Source: CAZLNO01 sp964561005 (GTDB lineage Bacteria > Pseudomonadota > Alphaproteobacteria > Kiloniellales > Rhodovibrionaceae). From it: 11,603 bases of DNA. The translations under genes and the position numbers were made by a program. Numbering within the stretch: position 1 is the stretch's first letter; each line of letters begins with the position of its first letter. Positions 7,439 through 11,603 of this stretch are shown here, in pieces. The stretch covers positions 1 to 11,603 of the forward strand of contig CAZLNO010000108.1 of the NCBI GenBank assembly GCA_964561005.1, in the 5' to 3' direction. Under the pieces are notes generated by a model that was given only the letters and a program-made list of their open reading frames with translations, made no database searches and was not told where the DNA came from.

Positions 7439-8824
7439 TCAGCGCGCCACCACCTTCCCCGGATTGAGCAGGTCGCGCGGATCGAGCGCGCGCTTGATCG
7501 CCGCCATCGCCGGCAGCAGGTCGCCGTGCTCCAGCTCCAGCAGGCGCAGCTTGCCGTAGCCGATGCCGTGCTCGCCGGTGCAGGTGCCGCCCATCGCCAG
7601 CGCCCGCCGGACCAGACGCTCGTTCAGCGCCTCCGCCTGGCGCAGTTCGTCGGGATCGTCGGGATCGATGATGTAGACGAGGTGGAAGTTGCCGTCGCCG
7701 ACGTGCCCCACGATCGGCGCCAGCACGCCGGCGTCCTCGATGTCGCGCTTGGTCTCGGCGATGCACTCGGTGAGGCGCGAGATCGGCACCGCCACGTCGG
7801 TGGGCCAGCCCTGCGCGCCGGGGCGCAGCGCCAGCGCCGCGTAGAAGGCGTCGTGCCGGGCCTGCCAGAGCTTGCCGCGCGCCTCCGGCTCGCGCGCCCA
7901 GCGGAAGTCGGCGCCGCCGTTCTCCCGCGCCAGCTCGCCGGTGCGCTCGGCCTGCTCGGCCACGCCCGCCTCGCTGCCGTGGAACTCGAAGAAGATGGTG
8001 GGCCGCACCGGGTAGTCGAGCTCGGCGTTGCGGTTGACGGCGTCCACCATCACCTCGTCCAAAAGCTCCATGCGCGCCACCGGGATGCCCGACTGGATCA
8101 CCAGCATGGCGGTGTCGACCGCCCCGGCCAGGCTGGGAAAGGCGCAGACCGCCGAGGTGATGGCCTCGGGGATGCCGTGCAGCTTCAGGCGCACCTCGGT
8201 GATGATGCCGAGCGTCCCCTCCGAGCCGACCATCAGCCGCGTCAGGTCGTAGCCGGCCGAGGACTTGCGCGCCCGCCCGCCGGTGCGCACCACGCTGCCG
8301 TCGGCCAGCACCACGGTGAGGCCCAGCACGTTCTCCCGCATCGTCCCATAGCGCACGGCGTTGGTGCCGGAGGCGCCGGTCGCCGCCATGCCGCCCAGCG
8401 AGGCGTCGGCGCCGGGGTCGATGGGGAAGAACAGCCCGGTGTCGCGCAGGTGGGTGTTGAGCTGCTTGCGCGTCACCCCGGCCTCGACCTTGCAGTCCAG
8501 GTCCTCGGCGTTGACCTCGACGACGCGGTTCAGCCGCGACAGGTCGAGCGCCACGCCGCCCGACAGCGCGGCGACGTGGCCCTCCAGCGAGGTGCCGGCG
8601 CCGAAGGGGATGACCGGCTTGCCGTGGCGGGCGCAGACGCGCACGATCTCCGCCACTTCCTCGGTGCTCCGCGCGAAGGCCACGGCCTCCGGCGGCACCG
8701 GCGGGTGATAGGACTCGTCCTTGCCGTGCTGCTCGCGCACGGCCGCCGCCGTGCTGAGGCGGTCGCCCAGCAGCGCCCCCAGCTCGTCCAGCCAGTCCAG
8801 CTCCGTCGCGGTTTCGCCCGGCAT
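7439..8824 (-). CDS. FAD-linked oxidase, D-lactate dehydrogenase (cytochrome) type
   Basis: A 461-residue flavoprotein of the FAD-binding_4 / FAD-oxidase_C family. The N-terminal FAD domain carries VIPFGAGTSLEGH (71-83), DPGADASLGGMAATGASGTN (136-155) and VGSEGTLGIITEV (199-211). The C-terminal substrate domain has HVGDGNFH (374-381) and GTCTGEHGIGYGK (413-425), whose histidines and glutamate match the metal and substrate site. It closes DPRDLLNPGKVV. This fits D-lactate dehydrogenase of the yeast Dld1/human LDHD type, oxidising D-lactate to pyruvate and passing electrons to cytochrome c or quinone. Glycolate oxidase subunit GlcD and other D-2-hydroxyacid dehydrogenases share these motifs, so the substrate is less certain than the family. 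No GlcE/GlcF partners are nearby, favouring a stand-alone D-2-hydroxyacid dehydrogenase. The start is ATG 8824, set by GAGGAG seven bases upstream. No signal peptide is visible. Confidence 0.9.
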   Translation of the reverse strand: MPGETATELDWLDELGALLGDRLSTAAAVREQHGKDESYHPPVPPEAVAFARSTEEVAEIVRVCARHGKPVIPFGAGTSLEGHVAALSGGVALDLSRLNRVVEVNAEDLDCKVEAGVTRKQLNTHLRDTGLFFPIDPGADASLGGMAATGASGTNAVRYGTMRENVLGLTVVLADGSVVRTGGRARKSSAGYDLTRLMVGSEGTLGIITEVRLKLHGIPEAITSAVCAFPSLAGAVDTAMLVIQSGIPVARMELLDEVMVDAVNRNAELDYPVRPTIFFEFHGSEAGVAEQAERTGELARENGGADFRWAREPEARGKLWQARHDAFYAALALRPGAQGWPTDVAVPISRLTECIAETKRDIEDAGVLAPIVGHVGDGNFHLVYIIDPDDPDELRQAEALNERLVRRALAMGGTCTGEHGIGYGKLRLLELEHGDLLPAMAAIKRALDPRDLLNPGKVVAR

Positions 8825-8831
8825 GACGCAT

Positions 8832-8837
8832 CTCCTC
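8832..8837 (-). promoter_or_regulatory. Shine-Dalgarno sequence fixing the FAD-oxidase start
   Basis: On the minus strand GAGGAG lies seven bases before ATG 8824. It supports this start over the upstream in-frame start at 8878, which would add 18 residues. Confidence 0.75.
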
Positions 8838-8871
8838 TTCGCTTCCGCGGACCGTCCGGGCCGCGCAGGCG

Positions 8872-8901
8872 ATTGCACAGCGCAAGGCCGCGCGGCGTCA
8901 A
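8872..8901 (-). promoter_or_regulatory. Candidate sigma-70-type promoter for the FAD-linked oxidase
   Basis: On the minus strand TTGACG (8901-8896, five of six to TTGACA) is followed after 18 bases by TGCAAT (8877-8872, four of six to TATAAT). Transcription would begin near 8865, giving a leader of about 40 bases with the Shine-Dalgarno in place. Read by eye only. Confidence 0.4.
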
Positions 8902-8936
8902 GCGCCCTGAGCGTTGCGCCGCGCCCGGCCCGCGGC

Positions 8937-8965
8937 TTGCCGAGGGGCGGCAGGCTTCATATCCT
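8937..8965 (+). promoter_or_regulatory. Candidate sigma-70-type promoter for the DUF29 gene
   Basis: TTGCCG (8937-8942) and TATCCT (8960-8965) are separated by 17 bases, each matching four of six consensus positions. The leader to ATG 9014 would be about 42 bases. With the opposite-strand candidate at 8872-8901 this makes a compact divergent promoter pair. Confidence 0.35.
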
Positions 8966-9013
8966 TGGGGATGCGGGCGGCGCCACGCGCCGTGGACGCG
9001 CCGGGAGATCGCC

Positions 9014-9451
9014 ATGTCGGAACTGTACGAACGCGACTTTTACGCCTGGGCGAACGAACAGGCGGCCCTGTTGCGCGCGGGCCGGCTGCACGAGGCCGAT
9101 GTCGCCCATATCGCCGAGGAAATCGAAAGCATGGGGCGCAGCGAAAAGCGCGAGCTGGTCAACCGCCTGGTGATCCTGCTGTTGCACCTGTTGAAGTGGG
9201 CGCATCAGCCCAGCCTGCGCGGCAATTCCTGGCGCCTGAGCATCAAGGAGCAGCGTCTGCGCCTCGCCGCGCACCTCGACGATAACCCGAGCCTGAAAAG
9301 CCGCCTGAACGAGGCCATCGCCATCGCCTATCGCATCGCCCTGATCGAGGCCGAGCGCGAGACCGGCCTGCCCGAGGCGAGCTTCCCGGCAAGCTGCCCC
9401 TACACCTTCGCGCAGATGATGGACCCCGACTTCTGGCCGGACGAGGCCTGA
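9014..9451 (+). CDS. DUF29 family protein
   Basis: A 145-residue soluble, mostly helical protein that follows the DUF29 pattern throughout: LYERDFYAWANEQAALLRAG (4-23), IAEEIESMGRSEKRELVNRL (33-52), the HLLKWAHQP block (58-66), SWRLSIKEQR (72-81), the PSLK block (92-95), ETGL (116-119) and FPASCPYTFAQMMDPDFWP (124-142). DUF29 proteins are common in cyanobacteria and proteobacteria, often in many copies and sometimes near toxin-antitoxin or mobile genes, but have no established function and none is assigned. The start follows a GGGAGA purine run. The gene is divergent from the FAD oxidase (189 bases between starts) and 55 bases upstream of the permease on the same strand, so cotranscription with the permease is possible. 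No toxin or antitoxin partner is visible. Confidence 0.88.
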   Translation: MSELYERDFYAWANEQAALLRAGRLHEADVAHIAEEIESMGRSEKRELVNRLVILLLHLLKWAHQPSLRGNSWRLSIKEQRLRLAAHLDDNPSLKSRLNEAIAIAYRIALIEAERETGLPEASFPASCPYTFAQMMDPDFWPDEA

Positions 9452-9506
9452 AGTCGAGGGCGCAGCGCCGTCGCGCCCGGCGGCGGCGCGTGCTACACGC
9501 CGGCGC

Positions 9507-10238
9507 ATGACCGGCTACACCGATTCCAGCTTCGCCGTCGCCCTCGCGCTCACGATGCTCGCGGGGATCGTGCGCGGCTTCGCCGGGTTCGGGTCGTCGA
9601 TGCTGCTGGCGCCGTCGCTGTCCGCCATCTACAGCCCGGCGGTGGCGATCCCCATGATCGGCCTGATGGAGCTGGGCGTCGCCCTGCCGCTGCTGCGGAA
9701 GGCCGTGGGGATCGCGCGCTGGCGCACCGTCGGCCGGCTCAGCCTGGCGGCGTTGTTCGGCATTCCGCTGGGCGCCCTGCTGCTGGTCGCGGTGCCGGCG
9801 GAGATCATGCGCTGGGTGATCTCCGCCGCGATCATCCTGGCCGTGGCCCTGCTGGCCCTGGGCGTGGGCCGCAAGGGCGAGGCGAGGCTGGCCGGCACGC
9901 TCGGCGTCGGCGCGCTGGCCGGGCTGTCCACCGGGGCGGTGGGCATGGGCGGCCCGCCCGTCGTGCTGTACTATCTGGCCGGCCGCGACCCGGCGGCGGA
10001 GATCCGGGCCAGCCTGATCTGCTTCTTCCTGTTCACCGCCACGGTGCAGCTCGCGACCTACACCCTGAACGGCCTGCTGACGCTGGACAACGGCCTGCGC
10101 GGCCTGGCGCTGCTGCCCGTGTTCATCCTGGGCGCCCTGGCCGGCAGCCGGCTGTTCGCCGGCGCGGCGGACCGGCTCTACCGCCGCGTCGCGCTGGGGC
10201 TGGTGGTGCTCGTGGCGGTCGTCAGCCTTCTCGTGTAG
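9507..10238 (+). CDS. TSUP family (TauE/SafE) membrane permease
   Basis: A 243-residue integral membrane protein with about seven to eight hydrophobic segments and the two internally related halves typical of TSUP permeases. The halves are marked by RGFAGFGSSMLLAP (23-36) and STGAVGMGGPPVVLYYLAG (141-159). Family members export or import small anions such as sulfite, sulfoacetate and other organosulfur or carboxylate compounds, and the substrate cannot be read here. The neighbours give no sulfur-pathway hint. ATG 9507 has no clear Shine-Dalgarno. A TGCTACAC sequence at 9491-9498 could be a weak extended -10 box giving a very short or absent leader (speculative). The stop is followed by a weak 5-bp hairpin (GCTCA/TGAGC, 10238-10255). 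Codon use and GC content match the host. Confidence 0.87.
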   Translation: MTGYTDSSFAVALALTMLAGIVRGFAGFGSSMLLAPSLSAIYSPAVAIPMIGLMELGVALPLLRKAVGIARWRTVGRLSLAALFGIPLGALLLVAVPAEIMRWVISAAIILAVALLALGVGRKGEARLAGTLGVGALAGLSTGAVGMGGPPVVLYYLAGRDPAAEIRASLICFFLFTATVQLATYTLNGLLTLDNGLRGLALLPVFILGALAGSRLFAGAADRLYRRVALGLVVLVAVVSLLV

Positions 10239-10270
10239 CTCAAGATTGCGTGAGCCGGGGTCGCGGGAAT

Positions 10271-10349
10271 TGCGGCAAAAATCAAAATTTGCTTTACTGA
10301 AATGGTAAATTTTTTCTAAATCCGGTTCGGACATGGATGCGATAACCCG
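10271..10349 (+). promoter_or_regulatory. AT-rich regulatory region with inverted repeat upstream of the PAS_5 gene
   Basis: The stretch 10276-10321 is sharply AT-rich against its surroundings. It holds the inverted repeat TTTAC-N7-GTAAA (10293-10297, 10305-10309) and a helical-phase direct repeat TAAA-N7-TAAA (10306-10309, 10317-10320). TTTACT (10293-10298) and TCTAAA (10315-10320), 16 bases apart, are a weak -35/-10 candidate overlapping the palindrome. A promoter or operator is likely; its regulator is unknown. Confidence 0.45.
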
Positions 10350-10829
10350 ATGCAGTCCGATCGCCGCCAGGAAGCCGCCCTTGCCTACTGGCACAGCTTG
10401 CGCCGGGGCGGCGGGCTGCCGGCCTATCGCCAGTTCGATCCGGTCGACGTCCCCGACATCCTGCCCCACCTGATGGTGCTCGACGTCCTGGGGCCGCCGC
10501 TCGACTTCCGCTATCGCCTGATCGGCGGCGAGGTGCGCGCCCGCCAGCGGCGCAAGCTGGTGCGCCGGCGGGTCAGCGAGCTGCCGGCCGAGGCGCCCGG
10601 CCAGGCGCTGTTCGAGGCGCGCCGCCGCGTCGTGGAGAGCGGCGAGCCGGACTTCGCCGCCACGGAGGTCCTGGGGCCCGACAGCCTGCCACGGCTGCAG
10701 TCCTGCCTGCACCTGCCCTTCGCCAGCGACGGCGCGCGGGTGGACGTGCTGATCGCCGTCGTGGCGTTCTCCCATATCGCGCCCTTTCGGCCCCGGGAAC
10801 TGAGTGACGCGGAGGCGGGTTCGCGTTGA
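10350..10829 (+). CDS. PAS_5-type PAS domain protein
   Basis: A 159-residue soluble protein. The order ALAYWHSLRRGGGLPAYRQFD (10-30), P-VDVPDILPHLMVLDVL (31-48), DFRYRLIGGEVRARQRRKLV (52-71), RRRVSELP (72-79) and a C-terminal strand VDVLIAVVAFSHI (131-143) matches the PAS_5 family (PF07310) of alphaproteobacteria. It is a single PAS-like fold of about the usual family length with no attached kinase, cyclase or DNA-binding domain. These proteins are presumed sensors or adaptors, but ligands are unknown. The usual glycine after the RARxGRxL segment is replaced by arginines (RRKLVRRRV), a mild departure. ATG 10350 is the first start after an in-frame stop at 10317-10319 and lacks a clear Shine-Dalgarno. 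Four bases after its stop a transporter remnant begins in the same frame. Confidence 0.8.
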   Translation: MQSDRRQEAALAYWHSLRRGGGLPAYRQFDPVDVPDILPHLMVLDVLGPPLDFRYRLIGGEVRARQRRKLVRRRVSELPAEAPGQALFEARRRVVESGEPDFAATEVLGPDSLPRLQSCLHLPFASDGARVDVLIAVVAFSHIAPFRPRELSDAEAGSR

Positions 10830-10832
10830 ACA

Positions 10833-11162
10833 ATGCGCCGTCCGCGCCTCTCCCGCGCCGAGCCGGGCAGCCATGTCATGCTCTCGGGCACCATCCTGGT
10901 GGTCTGGGCGGCCGGCGCGACCCTCGGCCCGGTGGTGGCGACGGCGGCGATGCAGGCCCTGGGGCCGTCCGGGCTGTGGCCGTATTTCATCGCGGTGGCC
11001 GGCGGCTTTTCCCTGTTCGTCGTCTGGCGCCAGCTCCAGCGCGAACGCCCCGGCGAGGCCGAGCAGGAAGAGTCCGTCACCCGCGCCCCCTCCGCCGCCC
11101 CCATCGCCGAGTGGAGCGCGCCGGAGGGGGAGGAGCATGGTGGGGCGAAAGTCCAGGTGTAG
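10833..11162 (+). pseudogene. 3' remnant of an MFS transporter gene
   Basis: The frame gives 109 residues: a short basic lead (1-8), then RAEPGSHVMLSGTILVVWAA (8-27), GATLGPVVATAAMQALGPSG (28-47) and LWPYFIAVAGGFSLFVVWRQ (48-67), then a charged tail. This fits the last two transmembrane helices and cytoplasmic tail of a 12-helix YcaD-like MFS permease: the VxxSGxLLxxWxxGAxLGP and GPSxLxxxxA pattern, with the tail EEQExFVxxxRTSP-like as QEESVTRAPSAAPIAEW. The first ten or so helices (about 900 bases) are absent; upstream DNA encodes the PAS_5 protein. The homology seems to begin near 10850, just after the PAS stop, so a deletion or insertion joined them. The ATG at 10833 could still allow translation, but a two-helix piece is unlikely to transport anything. 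Confidence 0.7.
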
Positions 11163-11243
11163 GGCGGCTTCGCGAAGCAAGCCGCCGGCAACCTTCATGC
11201 CGCCAACATCCTTCGGCGGCTTGCCTTGCGGAGAAGTCGCCCT
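11161..11243. repeat. Imperfect foldback (long inverted repeat) after the MFS remnant
   Basis: AGGGCGGCTT (11161-11170) pairs with AAGTCGCCCT (11234-11243, one mismatch). Further in, GCAAGCCGCCG near 11177-11187 pairs with CGGCGGCTTGC near 11214-11224, so two arms of about 30 bases face each other around a 25-base centre. The left arm alone can also form GGCGGCTT/AAGCCGCC (11163-11170, 11179-11186). It may be a terminator for the remnant or a mobile REP-like element. It marks the last GC-rich DNA before the composition drops. Confidence 0.55.
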
Positions 11244-11308
11244 ACTCCGCGTCTGACTTCTGCCCGTAGACTCTTCACGGTAGATGTAATGTGTGGCACG
11301 ATCGTGGT

Positions 11309-11603
11309 ATGCCAAACACTTTGGAAAGCCCTGATATTAGGGCCAGATATAGCTATCCCGTTTCAAGATGCCCTGTGCGCCCGGCGAGACGAGAAGATCT
11401 TCTTAGTTTCAGAGAGAAAATGGTTGATTGGCAGAATTTGATGTTTTATGACGAACTTTCGATATGGAGGCAAATCAACCGAATGCTATGGAACAATATG
11501 GTATTTTCCCTTATAAATAAAAGCAGGCAGTATGGACAACGAAACGCGGCTGGCGCTGCGTCCATAAACCCCACTATAGCCAGTTTTGTTAACCAAAGCT
11601 TCG
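11309..11603 (+). CDS. Unrecognised AT-rich open reading frame, cut by right window edge
   Basis: From ATG 11309 the frame stays open for 98 codons to the window end; the preceding in-frame stop is at 11267-11269. The first part (1-30) is polar and Arg/Pro-rich (MPNTLESPDIRARYSYPVSR...). Residues 31-72 look helical and rich in aromatic residues (REKMVDWQNLMFYDELSIWR, then QINRMLWNNMVFSLINKSRQ), and the rest is Ser/Asn-rich. I do not recognise the family and give no function. Codon choice (ATA, AGA, AGG, AAT, TTT) differs from every other gene here, and G+C is about 45% over 11281-11580 by hand count, with 120 bases at 33%. No clear Shine-Dalgarno is present; TGTAAT at 11285-11290 is a lone -10-like match and GTG 11291 an alternative start. 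It is likely acquired DNA. The openness is modest evidence by itself because AT-rich DNA has more chance stops than GC-rich DNA. Confidence 0.55.
   Translation, partial: MPNTLESPDIRARYSYPVSRCPVRPARREDLLSFREKMVDWQNLMFYDELSIWRQINRMLWNNMVFSLINKSRQYGQRNAAGAASINPTIASFVNQSF

Noticed and set aside
7427..9451. Plus-strand open frame (about 674 codons) running opposite the oxidase and into DUF29
   Set aside because: Only the part from 9014 resembles a real protein (DUF29), with its own ribosome site. The upstream part is antisense to a motif-complete FAD oxidase.
9243..11315. Minus-strand open frame (about 690 codons) opposite the permease, PAS_5 gene and MFS remnant
   Set aside because: His/Gln/Arg-rich with no domain. 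Three recognisable proteins are encoded on the other strand across the same bases.
11226..11441. Alternative plus-strand frame over the AT-rich right end
   Set aside because: It stops at 11439-11441, overlaps the longer frame from 11309 that stays open to the edge, and shows no recognisable feature.
11578..11603. CtrA-like site at TTGTTAACCAAAG near the right end
   Set aside because: Only one TTAACC half-site is present, with no second half at the required spacing, and it lies inside the open frame.
1..11603. tRNA, rRNA or riboswitch
   Set aside because: I looked through the intergenic stretches on both strands and saw no cloverleaf, rRNA core or known riboswitch core. A covariance-model scan would be the decisive check.

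Overview
The window comes from a very GC-rich genome; a hand count of one coding line gives 75% G+C. The gene content (AsmA-family giant, DUF29, PAS_5, mitochondrial-type D-lactate dehydrogenase) and the GACAGGCTCA/CCCTCACCCT hairpin repeats point to an alphaproteobacterium, probably Rhodospirillales-like. The order is an inference from gene content, not a proven placement.

Left part (1-2433, minus strand): an MBOAT O-acyltransferase is followed 10 bases later by an SGNH-fold partner that runs off the left edge. This is the AlgI/AlgJ (or DltB/DltD) type of pair that acylates a cell-surface or secreted polymer. Upstream (2434-2983) is a gene-free stretch between divergent genes, holding three copies of a palindromic repeat.

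Middle part (2984-8824): a small DUF454 membrane protein (+) converges across a hairpin on a 1178-codon AsmA-family protein (-). A 57-residue basic 'IDLEEHR' protein (+) lies beyond it, divergent from AsmA. It converges across a perfect 12-bp hairpin on a FAD-linked D-lactate dehydrogenase-type oxidase (-).

Right part (8825-10829, plus strand): DUF29, a TauE/SafE-type permease and a PAS_5 sensor-like protein. The oxidase and DUF29 share a short divergent promoter region with plausible sigma-70-type boxes on each strand. The PAS_5 gene has an unusually AT-rich, palindrome-bearing upstream region. These genes look like ordinary chromosomal housekeeping and accessory genes without one obvious shared pathway.

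Right edge (10833-11603): the sequence changes character. A 109-codon frame encodes only the last two membrane helices and tail of an MFS transporter (a gene remnant). It is followed at once by an imperfect foldback and then by about 300 bases of roughly 45% G+C, with 120 bases at 33%. An open frame of at least 98 codons that I do not recognise starts there and leaves the window. This looks like the edge of acquired DNA and is the most promising place for something undescribed, but the deciding sequence lies outside the window.
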